A DNA stretch of 6,367 nucleotides, taken from the NCBI GenBank assembly GCA_027682925.1, contig JAQCYU010000057.1:1-6367 (forward strand), in the 5' to 3' direction. How positions within the stretch are numbered: position 1 is the first letter of the stretch; each line of letters opens with the position of its first letter. A program made the position numbers and the translations under genes. Source of the stretch: Coriobacteriaceae bacterium AF45-21. Its GTDB lineage: Bacteria > Actinomycetota > Coriobacteriia > Coriobacteriales > Coriobacteriaceae. Positions 1-6,181 of the stretch are shown here, in pieces. The notes beneath the pieces are model-generated. The model searched no databases, had not been told where the DNA came from, and saw only the letters and a list, made by a program, of their open reading frames with translations.

Positions 1-626
1 GCCTGCAGCACAATCGCCGCGGCGATACCCCACGTACTTGGGGCCGCCCAGGGCACCATGGCGCCGTTTTGCGCGCTCGCACGACGCGGGCGCTTCCAAA
101 GTGGGCGACACTGCGGATTAAACGCTCGGAGCGAAAACTCAAAAATAATGCCGCGCACCAGCAGCTCTTCACAAAATGGGGCGCCGAGCACCGTAGTCAG
201 GACGGCGAGATAGCTGGTGTCGCCCATACCTGTTTCCTCGATAAGCTCGCTGTAGTCGGCCGCGGCGTCGGGCAACAGCGACAGCACGGCGTCGGTCACG
301 TAGCCAACGAGCACCTGCAGGGCAAGGCCAATCACGACAACGCAAGCGATGCGCTTCCATGCAGCACTTGCTCCCCCGCCGAGCGGACGTTCACCTTGCC
401 GGCGCGCCATGAAGGAGCGGGGCCACAGATAACGCCACCACAGCAGCGCCATCAAAAACGACGCCGTCTGAGCGGCAGCCTGGAACCATTGGATATCGAG
501 ATTGTCGATCGGATAGCCCGTCAGCACCGATACGGCATCGAGAACCGAAAACAGAACCACGCTCAGGGCTATATCGGCAGCGACAACGCCAAAACATGCA
601 AGCGCCCACGCCATCGCATTGAGCAT
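1..626 (-). CDS. CPBP-family intramembrane metalloprotease (CAAX protease/Abi type), C-terminus cut by window edge
   Basis: Partial gene: 208 complete codons are present and the reading frame is still open at base 1. The protein is hydrophobic, with likely membrane segments around residues 8-35, 50-68, 92-115 and 140-152, and another starting near 199. The sequence APFCEELLVRG (residues 149-159) contains the EExxxR motif (E153, E154, R158) that defines the first catalytic motif of CPBP/CAAX-protease membrane enzymes. The histidine-containing later motifs would lie just past the edge. Family members cleave in the membrane and are linked to prenyl-protein processing, bacteriocin self-immunity and anchoring of surface proteins; the substrate here is unknown. 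The ATG start at 626 is supported by a perfect AGGAGG at 632-637, five bases upstream. The 51-base gap to the nearest repeat shows no clear promoter. Confidence 0.85.
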   Translation of the reverse strand, partial: MLNAMAWALACFGVVAADIALSVVLFSVLDAVSVLTGYPIDNLDIQWFQAAAQTASFLMALLWWRYLWPRSFMARRQGERPLGGGASAAWKRIACVVVIGLALQVLVGYVTDAVLSLLPDAAADYSELIEETGMGDTSYLAVLTTVLGAPFCEELLVRGIIFEFSLRAFNPQCRPLWKRPRRASAQNGAMVPWAAPSTWGIAAAIVLQ

Positions 627-677
627 GCCAACCTCCTCAAAACCGTTCCCTAGTTCTACCACAACTCGGCAGAGAGC

Positions 678-708
678 TGATCCCATGGGGACGGAGGAAA
701 ACGGATCA
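678..708. repeat. 31-bp dispersed-type repeat, copy 1
   Basis: The element starts TGATCC and ends GGATCA, so its termini are a 6-bp inverted repeat, with a GGGGACGGAGGAAAAC core. It matches the copy at 1075-1105 at 30 of 31 positions, differing only at the eighth base (A here, T there), and in the same orientation. It begins two bases beyond the stop codon of the antitoxin gene. It has no T-run, so it does not look like an ordinary terminator. Confidence 0.85.
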
Positions 709-709
709 C

Positions 710-910
710 TTATTGATGAGAATCGGGCACAGTGCCAAAGGCCCCGCTGGGCGAAATGTCGAACGGAAAGGTGCCGCAGTGATTGAAGGCGGCGATGAAC
801 ATGCGGATGGCGTTGGACGGCGTGGTGCCTACGAGCTGGGTTGCCGCCGCGAAGGCCGCCTTTTCCTCAGGCAAGACCTTCGCTACAACCGGGGTCATGT
901 GTTCTGCCAT
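710..910 (-). CDS. RelB/DinJ-family antitoxin, orphan
   Basis: A 66-residue protein starting MAEHMTPVVAKVLPEE. It has the plan of the RelB/DinJ ribbon-helix-helix antitoxins: a short N-terminal strand (VVAKVLPE), a helix (residues 15-27), the turn and second helix VGTTPSNAIRMFIAAF, then a GTFPFDI segment matching the G-x-PF-[DE] stretch of DinJ. Such proteins dimerise, bind their own operator and neutralise a RelE/YafQ-type mRNA interferase. No toxin gene follows: downstream are a 31-bp repeat and then an unrelated protease gene. It may act as a repressor only, pair with a toxin elsewhere, or be a leftover. The ATG at 910 is preferred over a TTG at 985 because a purine-rich AAAAAGGAAG lies 5-6 bases upstream and the length fits the family; the extension would translate a leader hairpin. 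Confidence 0.82.
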   Translation of the reverse strand: MAEHMTPVVAKVLPEEKAAFAAATQLVGTTPSNAIRMFIAAFNHCGTFPFDISPSGAFGTVPDSHQ

Positions 911-944
911 GGCGCTTCCTTTTTGAAACGACGGTGGTGCGGAT

Positions 945-1003
945 AGATGCGGGCCACGCGGCTGGGCGACGGGCTGTGAAGGCAACCCGATTGGCCCGCA
1001 TCT
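945..1003 (-). other. Leader hairpin, 12-bp perfect stem, upstream of antitoxin
   Basis: AGATGCGGGCCA (945-956) and TGGCCCGCATCT (992-1003) are exact reverse complements with a 35-base loop. If transcription of the antitoxin starts near the operator repeats at 1023-1052, this stem lies in its long 5' untranslated leader. It has no U-run, so it is not an evident terminator. It could affect translation or RNA stability, or be a recombination scar. Confidence 0.6.
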
Positions 1004-1022
1004 GGAGTTTGTTTCTACGGCG

Positions 1023-1052
1023 TTGGTATTACTTGGTATTCCTAAGTATTAC
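1023..1052. promoter_or_regulatory. Three tandem 10-bp operator-like repeats
   Basis: On the plus strand the units are TTGGTATTAC (1023-1032), TTGGTATTCC (1033-1042) and TAAGTATTAC (1043-1052), exactly 10 bp apart and therefore on one face of the helix. The array plus its flank also forms an imperfect palindrome (GGTAATACTT and AAGTAATACC arms on the minus strand). Phased short repeats are typical binding sites of ribbon-helix-helix repressors, so autoregulation by the antitoxin encoded at 710-910 is the natural reading. The A+T-rich array stands out against its GC-rich surroundings. Binding is inferred. Confidence 0.55.
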
Positions 1053-1074
1053 CCCGCAGATAGAATAGCACACC

Positions 1075-1105
1075 TGATCCCTTGGGGACGGAGGAAAACG
1101 GATCA
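1075..1105. repeat. 31-bp dispersed-type repeat, copy 2
   Basis: Same element and orientation as the copy at 678-708, with one mismatch and the same TGATCC and GGATCA ends. It lies between the antitoxin operator region and the stop codon of the ABC-ATPase remnant. The two copies start 397 bp apart and bracket the whole antitoxin unit. Confidence 0.85.
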
Positions 1106-1125
1106 TTTTGTTGCTGAGCTAGAAC

Positions 1126-1347
1126 TTAGAACGTGATGGTATCCGAGATATCGAGGGCATGAGCGTCGGTGGCGTCGTGCGCGGCGAGAAGGAGCGTGCG
1201 GCCATCGAGCAAGTCGAGCACGACCTCGGCGCACGCATCGCGCGCAGCGGCATCCAAGCCGGTAAAGGGCTCGTCCAGAATCACCGCGCCGCCCGGGCAC
1301 AGCAGGGCCCGAGCGATCTCGACGCGACGGCGCTGCCCACCCCCATA
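1126..1347 (-). pseudogene. ABC-transporter ATPase remnant (C-terminal 73 codons only)
   Basis: The minus-strand frame reads GGGQRRRVEIARALL (a degenerate LSGGQ signature), then AVILDEPFTGLD (Walker B plus D-loop) and TLLLAAHD (switch histidine), ending at TAA 1126-1128. These three motifs occur in the right order and spacing for the C-terminal third of an ABC ATPase. The Walker A, the Q-loop and any start codon are absent. An in-frame TGA (1348-1350) stands one codon upstream of the signature, and beyond it lies the terminator hairpin of the neighbouring operon. The compact DEPFTGLD...GRTLLLAAHD style recalls small NitT/TauT-type importer ATPases, but the substrate cannot be assigned. No permease gene is nearby. 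It is best read as the stump of a gene broken by a rearrangement at about 1348-1367. Confidence 0.8.
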
Positions 1348-1367
1348 TCAACCCTTCGCACCAAACG

Positions 1368-1407
1368 GCAATGCCCCGTCCGCGCAAATACGCGAACGGG
1401 GCATTGC
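1368..1407 (-). terminator. Terminator-like hairpin after the alpha-glucoside operon
   Basis: GGCAATGCCCCGT and ACGGGGCATTGC(T) pair over 12 bp. After one mismatch the stem continues through CGCG/CGCG to a six-base loop (1385-1390). It lies 46 bases past the glycosidase stop codon. On the minus strand it is followed only by CGTTTGG, a weak U-tract, so termination may be partial. It is the most likely end of the operon transcript. Confidence 0.6.
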
Positions 1408-1453
1408 TCAAGCTATGCAGCCAGCGGCCTTTTACGCCAGTGACTTTCTGTCT

Positions 1454-2835
1454 TTACTTAAGCTCAGGCCAGTAACCCTTGTTGGCCTCGATCATGTCGT
1501 CGAGAACCTCCTTGGCGACCTTCATCGAAGGCACGGTCTTGTTGAGCGTAAAGGCCTTGAGCGCCTTCTCGTACGAACCCTCGATCGTGGCCTCGACCAC
1601 GAGCTTCTCGGAGTTCAGCTGCTGCATCATGAGGCCCTGCTGGAACAGCGGAATGTTGTCGCGGCTGATGACCTCGGGGCCGTTCTTGCCAATGTAGGCA
1701 GGCAGCTCGACCATGGCGTCATAGGGCATGTTGGGGATAGCGCCCTTGTTCTCGCAAATGACCAGGAAGCGCTGCTTGGTGTCGTTCTTCAGAGCGATGG
1801 CCAGGTCGGCAATCCAGTCGCCGTGGCTGCCCGCATAGAACGTGCTCTCGTCGATCTCACCCGTCTTCTCGTAGTGTCGATGCCCTCAAAGAGGTTCTTC
1901 TCGCGCGTCTCCTCGACCTCGTTTGCACGAGTGCGCTCGGGGTTGGAATGCTCGACGAACTCCTTCTGCTGCAGGTAGTAGTTCAGATACGTGTTGGGCA
2001 GGTACTCCGGGAAGCACTCCATGATCTCGTACTCGCCCTTCCAGACGTAGTACCAGCTGCCCTTGGTGTGGCGGTTCTGCTCGGGGTGCTCGTCGGTGGC
2101 CTCCTCGGGCTTCTTGGACATCAGCGAGCTCATGCCCTTGAGGTACGAATCGGGCAGCAGGATCTCATGCTCCTTGATGTACTCGCGCAGCTGCGGGAGC
2201 ACCTCCTCGCCCTTGTGGCGGATCGAGGTGAACCAACCAAAGTGGTTGAGGCCAAAGTAATCGTACTCAACATCTTTCTTATCGATATCAAGCGCGGCGC
2301 ACACCACGTCGATGATCGCGATCGGCATGTCGCAGATGTTGATGATGCGAGCGTTGGGACGCAGCGCGCGGCAGCCCTCGGAGACGATGGCGGCAGGGTT
2401 GGAGTAGTTGAGAATCCAGTAGTCCTTCTTGGCGTACTTCTCAACGTCATCGATCAACTCGACCATGGGGAAGATGGTGCGCATGCCATAGGCAAGGCCA
2501 CCGCAACCGCAAGTCTCCTGACCCACGCAGCCGTGACGCAGCGGAATCTTTTCGTCCTGCTCGCGCATGGCATAGCCGCCCACGCGCATCTGGGCAAACA
2601 CGAAGCTCGCGTCCGTAAAGGCAGTCTCCTTGTCGGTGGTCACCGTGAGCTTGATGTCCAGGCCAAGGTCCTCGTGCAAAATCCAGTCCACGAGCACGCC
2701 GATCTTGCGCTGGCGCTCCTCGTTGATGTCGTACAGACGAATCTCGTCAACGTCGAGCTCGTCCTTGCGAAGAGCGATGGACTTGACGATGCCGGGGGTA
2801 AAGGTGGATCCGCCACCACACAGAGTAATGATCAT
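1454..2835 (-). pseudogene. GH4 6-phospho-alpha-glucosidase (maltose-6'-phosphate glucosidase type), frameshifted
   Basis: The protein begins MIITLCGGGSTFTPG, the N-terminal NAD-binding Rossmann turn of glycoside hydrolase family 4. It carries NYSNPAA (N146), ICDMP (C168) and LNHFGW (H198). In family 4 the Cys and His bind the catalytic Mn2+, and the CDMP form marks the alpha-glucosidase branch (GlvA, MalH, AglB). The enzyme uses NAD+ and Mn2+ in the cytoplasm to split phosphorylated alpha-glucosides into glucose 6-phosphate and a sugar. The frame is intact to residue T321 and then shifts: 2835 to about 1876 is in one frame and about 1875 to 1454 in another, where the family sequence resumes (YEKTGEIDESTFYAGSHGDW and on to PELK). 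One base restored would give 460 residues, close to the usual length. The ATG follows the permease stop by three bases, with AAGGAG inside the permease end, so translation is coupled. Confidence 0.88.
1873..1875 (-). other. Frameshift point in the GH4 gene (one base missing)
   Basis: The minus strand reads GAC ACT ACG AGA here. Adding one base (GAC ACN TAC GAG AAG) gives I-D-T-Y-E-K-T-G-E-I-D and joins the two conserved halves exactly. As written, translation runs on for 27 unrelated residues and stops at 1789. Confidence 0.8.
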
Positions 2836-2838
2836 TGT

Positions 2839-4454
2839 TTACTGCTCCTTCTCAATTGCGTTTTCGACCTTGTCGCGCATCTCGGCGACCTTCATGCCAA
2901 AGATGATCTGGATATTATTGCCGTTGCGGTTGATGCCGCTGTTGGGCACGTGGTTGATAAGGTCCTCATTGATGAGGTCCGGGTTCTTAACGTTCACGCG
3001 GAGACGCGTAAAGCAGTTCTCGAGCTCCTCGATGTTGTCCTTGCCACCAAGACCTGCGACCAGGTCGGCAATACCTGCATCGACGCCCTCTGCGGGGGCC
3101 GCGGCAACAGCGCCCTGCTTCACCGCGACAGACGCGGCGGCCTCGCCCTCGGCAACGGACTCAGCAAGCTCGGACTCTTCCTCGCGACCAGGCGTGTGGA
3201 GGTTGAGCTTCTTGATAAGGAAGGTGAAGAGGAAGAAGTACAGAGCGGCGTTGACGACTCCAAGCACCAGCATAACCGGCCAGTTGGTCTTGTCGACACC
3301 GAGGACCAGGTTGGAAACCACGATGTTGATGATGCCGCCTGCAGTCGAAGCGGGCACGGAGAGAACCTTAAGAAGAACCAGGAAGACGCCGGAAAGAATC
3401 GAGTGGACGACAAAGAGCACGGGAGCGGCAAAGACAAAGAGGAAGTCCATGGGCTCGGTCACGCAGGAAAGCACGGCGGTGATGATCAGCGGAATGATGA
3501 CAGCCTTGGTCTTGTCCTTGTTCTGCTTGTAGGCGGTGAAGATAAAGGCGAGACCGATACCGATGTAGGGCCACAGGTTGTTGAAGGTGTAGCTGTTGAA
3601 GTAGGTGCTATCGGAGAAGGGCTGGCCCGTCATCGCCATCTCGGCAACACGGATGGGATAGGCGCCGGCGATAACCTGATCACCCAGCGTAAGGGTGCCG
3701 CCCACATCGGAGAACTGGAACGGGGTGTAGATGAGGTGGTGCAGGCCGGTGGGAACGAGCAGCTTGTTGAGCATGCCGTAGATAAACAGACCGATGTTGC
3801 CCGACTCCTTAATGATGCCGGCAACGGAGGAGATGGCGCCCTGAACCGGAGGCCAAACGATGCAGAAGCCAGCGCCCATGATCCAGGAGATGATGATCAT
3901 GATCAGGAACGGGAAGCGAACGCCCGAGAACATCGAAAGGGCAATGGGGAACTGCTTGTTCGAGTACTTGTTGAACACGGCACCGGTGATGCAACCAAGA
4001 ATGATGCCGCCAAACACGCCGGTATCGAGCACCTGAATGCCCATAACGGTGCTCTGGCCGGTTCCGGTAAGGCCGAGCATGCCGCTCGCTTCGGCAAGAG
4101 AGCCGGTGGCGTTGAGCACGATGTTGTTAGCCTGCAGGAACAGGAAGAACGACATCAGGCAATCAGCGAAGCATGGCCCTTGTTCTTCTTTGCCATGGCG
4201 CCGGCGATGCCCACGCAGAACAAAATCGAGAGGTTGTTGATGATAAACATCAGCGACTGATAGACAACGGCGCCCACAAGCTGGAACGGACCGGAGCCCA
4301 GCACAGGGATCACGGCGCAGATGGTCTTGTTGGTCAGAATAATGCCCACGATGAGCAGAATGCCGGCAACCGAGAGATACATCATCGGCTGAACGATTGA
4401 CTTCGCGAACACCTCCAACGGCGCTTTGAAATTGAACTTCTTTTTTGCGGTCAT
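2839..4454 (-). pseudogene. PTS alpha-glucoside (maltose/glucose-type) EIICB permease, frameshifted
   Basis: This is the membrane transporter of the operon. With one base restored it is 538 residues: EIIC (about 1-420, ten or so membrane segments), an Ala/Glu-rich linker (about 420-460) and a C-terminal EIIB domain. EIIC shows LLVPTGLHHLIYTPF (about 232-246) and the conserved TEPMDFLFVFAAP stretch (about 333-345). EIIB has ELENCFTRLRV, whose Cys481 is the phosphate-accepting residue of the glucose superfamily. Length and domain order fit MalX/GlvC-type alpha-glucoside permeases. The frame breaks after residue 99: 4454-4155 ends ...GHASLIA-stop, and 4155-2839 begins MSFFLFLQ. The ATG at 4454 is chosen over an upstream TTG at 4481 because GGGGAG lies seven bases before it. 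No separate EIIA domain is fused; the operon supplies one. Confidence 0.87.
4155..4158 (-). other. Frameshift point in the EIICB gene (one C missing)
   Basis: The minus strand reads ATT GCC TGA TG. One extra C (ATT GCC CTG ATG TCG) gives S-L-I-A-L-M-S-F-F, the continuous family sequence. The deletion creates a TGATG stop-start overlap that imitates translational coupling between two genes. Confidence 0.8.
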
Positions 4455-4553
4455 AGCGGTACTCCCCTTCCTTTTCCGCAAATTAAGACAGATGTGCCCT
4501 GGACAAGACCGTGAGCCTTGCCTTATATCAATCGATGTGTGGGCACGTTATGC

Positions 4554-5420
4554 CTAGAGACCAGGTTCTCCAAGCAGGTTAACAATGTGATATGCGAGAT
4601 AACTCTTCTCGGCATCGGTAACGACAACGTTATAGGTAGACGCTAAGTGGTCGGCAATTGACTCCGCACACGAGAACGCCCTCGGATACGCCGTTTCATC
4701 GATACGGAACAGCGCGTCGCCATTGACCTGCCCCGCCGCGGGATCGAGCGCCCGCTGCGCAAAAAACTGCAGATGGCGAACGAAACGCTCGTACGGCAAC
4801 GAGGTGACGTCAAGGGTCGTGGCATAGTGCTCGGAAACAATCGCGAGCACGTCGCGAACAAGCTGGACCGAAACAATCAGACGGTCAGAGCGCTGCGGCA
4901 TGGTGGCGTTGACGATATGCAGCGTAATAAAACCCTGCTCTTCTTCGCTCATCTGGATACCCATATACTCCTTGACAATCTGCAGCGCACGGCCCGCAAG
5001 CGCATACTCCTTGCGATAGAACTGCTGGATCTCGAGCAGCAACGGATTCTCGCAGGAGACGCCCTTGCGCTCGCGCTCCAAAGCAAGGCCGATATGGTCT
5101 GCGAGAGCAATGAGGATCTTGTCGTTGATATCAACATTGAGCTCTCGACGGAGCATCTGAACAATGTCCTCGGCAATCACGAGGTTGACGGTGGGGATGG
5201 ACTCCAAAAGATGTGCCAAGCGGTCAATCGTACGCGAATCCTGAGAAGTGCCCTCCTGCAGCGCATAGGTCTTTTCGACCGATGCTTCATCGATAGCGTC
5301 GCCGGCATGACGGCCAAAGCAGAGGCCTCGACCGATGACAATGAGCTCGGAGCCATCGTCCGAAGTGACCATTGCGACGTTATTGTTGAAAACTCGCTTG
5401 ATAACCACGGTACCCACCAC
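4554..5420 (-). CDS. BglG/LicT-family transcription antiterminator (CAT RNA-binding domain plus two PRDs)
   Basis: A 288-residue regulator. Residues 1-58 form the RNA-binding CAT domain (VIKRVFNNNVAMV, then ELIVIGRGLCFGRHAGDAID). PRD1 (about 70-175) and PRD2 (about 180-285) follow. The four PRD phosphorylation histidines are all present: H109 (ADHIG), H168 (TLHIVNA), H216 (VRHLQF) and H278 (AYHIVNL), each nine positions beyond LicT H100, H159, H207 and H269. The dimer binds a RAT hairpin in leader RNA and blocks a terminator; EII phosphorylates it when sugar is absent, and HPr activates it. The operon leader at 5985-6051 is the likely target. The start is uncertain: GTG at 5420 lies six bases after the EIIA stop with no clear ribosome site, and GTG at 5408 aligns better with LicT's start and has GGTGGG four bases before it. 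All key residues are intact. Confidence 0.9.
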   Translation of the reverse strand: MVGTVVIKRVFNNNVAMVTSDDGSELIVIGRGLCFGRHAGDAIDEASVEKTYALQEGTSQDSRTIDRLAHLLESIPTVNLVIAEDIVQMLRRELNVDINDKILIALADHIGLALERERKGVSCENPLLLEIQQFYRKEYALAGRALQIVKEYMGIQMSEEEQGFITLHIVNATMPQRSDRLIVSVQLVRDVLAIVSEHYATTLDVTSLPYERFVRHLQFFAQRALDPAAGQVNGDALFRIDETAYPRAFSCAESIADHLASTYNVVVTDAEKSYLAYHIVNLLGEPGL

Positions 5421-5426
5421 AAGAAT

Positions 5427-5939
5427 TTACTCGGAAAGCCAGACGACAGGCTCTTTAACAGTAACAGGGCCGGAAGCGTGCTCACGAAGAGTCGAGTTCT
5501 CCGAACGCTCGCACACGATAACAAAGACCGTGGGGTCGAAGCCAGCGGCGCGAACCGCGTCGAAATCGACCTCGACGAGGGGCTGGCCCGCGTCGACATG
5601 GTCACCCTGAGCAACAAGCGCATGGAAGCCCTTGCCCTCAAGTTTAACAGTGTCGATTCCGATATGCAGCATCACCTGAGCAGAGCTGTCGTCGGACATG
5701 ATGCCCAGCGCGTGCTCAGTCGGGAACAGCGCCGCGACGGTGCCGGAAACAGGAGCGCACACCGTTCCCTCTTGGGGAACCACGGCAACGCCATCGCCCA
5801 CGGCACGGCTGCTAAAAGCGGGGTCATTGGTTTTTTCCAGATGAACAAGCTCGCCGGAAACGGGAGCGAGGATTTCGAACTCGGAAGCTGCAGTCTTCTG
5901 CTCATCCGAACCGCCCATCAGGCGAGAAAAGAAACCCAT
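5427..5939 (-). CDS. PTS glucose-family EIIA component, stand-alone
   Basis: A soluble 170-residue phosphocarrier of the Crr/EIIA-Glc family. It has the FEILAPVSGELVHLE opening, CAPVSGTV (61-68), FPTEHALGI with H76, and VMLHIGIDTVKLEG with H92. These match E. coli EIIA-Glc H75 and the phosphorylated H90. It would take phosphate from HPr-His and pass it to Cys481 of the EIICB encoded two genes downstream, which has no EIIA of its own. It is the first gene of the operon. The ATG at 5939 is preferred because AAGGGA lies nine bases upstream; the in-frame ATG at 5957 adds six residues (MKGHAT) but has no ribosome site. A dedicated EIIA suggests the cassette does not rely on a general glucose EIIA. 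Confidence 0.92.
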   Translation of the reverse strand: MGFFSRLMGGSDEQKTAASEFEILAPVSGELVHLEKTNDPAFSSRAVGDGVAVVPQEGTVCAPVSGTVAALFPTEHALGIMSDDSSAQVMLHIGIDTVKLEGKGFHALVAQGDHVDAGQPLVEVDFDAVRAAGFDPTVFVIVCERSENSTLREHASGPVTVKEPVVWLSE

Positions 5940-5984
5940 GGTGGCATGTCCCTTCATACATATAGCCCAACCAAAATCAAGCGA

Positions 5985-6004
5985 ATGCGTCTAAAGAGAC
6001 ACAC
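5985..6004 (-). terminator. Candidate leader terminator of the PTS operon
   Basis: On the minus strand GTGTGTCT-CTTT-AGACGCAT forms an 8-bp stem (two G-U pairs) with a four-base loop, followed within about 5 bases by TTGATTTTGG. It lies between the RAT-like hairpin and the EIIA start, where an antitermination-controlled terminator is expected. The stem is weak, the T-run is interrupted, and it does not overlap the RAT-like element. Confidence 0.35.
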
Positions 6005-6019
6005 CCGTTCAAAGACTTT

Positions 6020-6051
6020 GGTTAGGCCCACGTCCGAGGGACTCGGTAACC
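6020..6051 (-). promoter_or_regulatory. RAT-like antiterminator-binding hairpin in the operon leader
   Basis: On the minus strand the element reads GGTTA, CCGAG, TCC, CTCGG, ACGTGGGCC, TAACC: an apical stem CCGAG/CTCGG closed by a three-base loop, an asymmetric internal loop, and an outer stem GGTTA/TAACC. GTTACCGA...TCGGACGTG follows the general layout of known RAT elements (GTTACTGA...TCAGGCA). Its place in the leader of an operon with its own BglG/LicT-type regulator supports the call. The match is from memory of the pattern, not from an alignment. Confidence 0.5.
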
Positions 6052-6076
6052 TTCCGCATTTCTTTTTACGGGAGCT

Positions 6077-6104
6077 ATTGTAGACAAGCCCAAAGCCAGA
6101 ACAA
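6077..6104 (-). promoter_or_regulatory. Candidate promoter of the PTS operon
   Basis: On the minus strand, TTGTTC (6104-6099) and TACAAT (6082-6077) are 16 bp apart; TACAAT is one base off the -10 consensus, while the -35 is only partial. Transcription from about 6070 would give a leader of roughly 130 bases containing the RAT-like and terminator-like hairpins. Confidence 0.42.
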
Positions 6105-6154
6105 TCATTATGACCGGTGAACGGTATTTTTTCTCCGATAAACGGCATTTATGC

Positions 6155-6174
6155 GGCACTTAGGGACGATCCTT
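6155..6174. repeat. GGCACYYAGGGAC repeat, copy 1
   Basis: GGCACTTAGGGACGATCCTT. It matches the copy at 6182-6201 in 16 of 20 positions, in the same orientation, with start points 27 bp apart. It lies between the operon promoter and the terminator of the next gene and has no coding frame. It resembles a dispersed REP-type intergenic element. Confidence 0.6.
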
Positions 6175-6181
6175 TTCTGCC

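Noticed and set aside
69..653. Plus-strand open frame of 194 codons
   Set aside because: Antisense to the CPBP protease gene, which has the EExxxR motif, membrane segments and a perfect ribosome site.
911..985. 25-residue N-terminal extension of the antitoxin from a TTG at 985
   Set aside because: It would translate part of the leader hairpin, is Pro/Ser-rich unlike the family, and the ATG at 910 has a ribosome site.
678..1105. Possible CRISPR array or insertion sequence formed by the two 31-bp repeats
   Set aside because: Only two copies 397 bp apart with a gene between them, no regular spacers, and no transposase frame.
1169..1978. Plus-strand open frame of 269 codons
   Set aside because: It crosses the ABC-ATPase remnant, the terminator hairpin and the end of the GH4 gene, all read on the other strand; a low-complexity shadow.
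1948..4260. Plus-strand open frame of 770 codons
   Set aside because: It lies exactly antisense to the EIICB and GH4 genes, whose proteins have clear family motifs. Its translation is a Val/Asp/His/Leu-rich string without recognisable domains, as expected for the complement of GC-rich coding DNA.
4494..4546. GTGCCC/GGGCAC inverted repeat between the antiterminator and EIICB genes
   Set aside because: A 6-bp stem with a 41-base loop is too weak to call a terminator or a second RAT; no GTTAC-type element was found in this 99-base gap.
4773..6083. Plus-strand open frame of 436 codons
   Set aside because: Antisense to the antiterminator and EIIA genes and continues through the leader; no domain, no ribosome site, and it is explained by codon bias of the real genes.
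6112..6132. Plus-strand ACCG/CGGT hairpin followed by ATTTTTTC
   Set aside because: The stem is only 4 bp and no plus-strand gene precedes it, so the T-run is more likely part of the A+T-rich upstream promoter region of the PTS operon.
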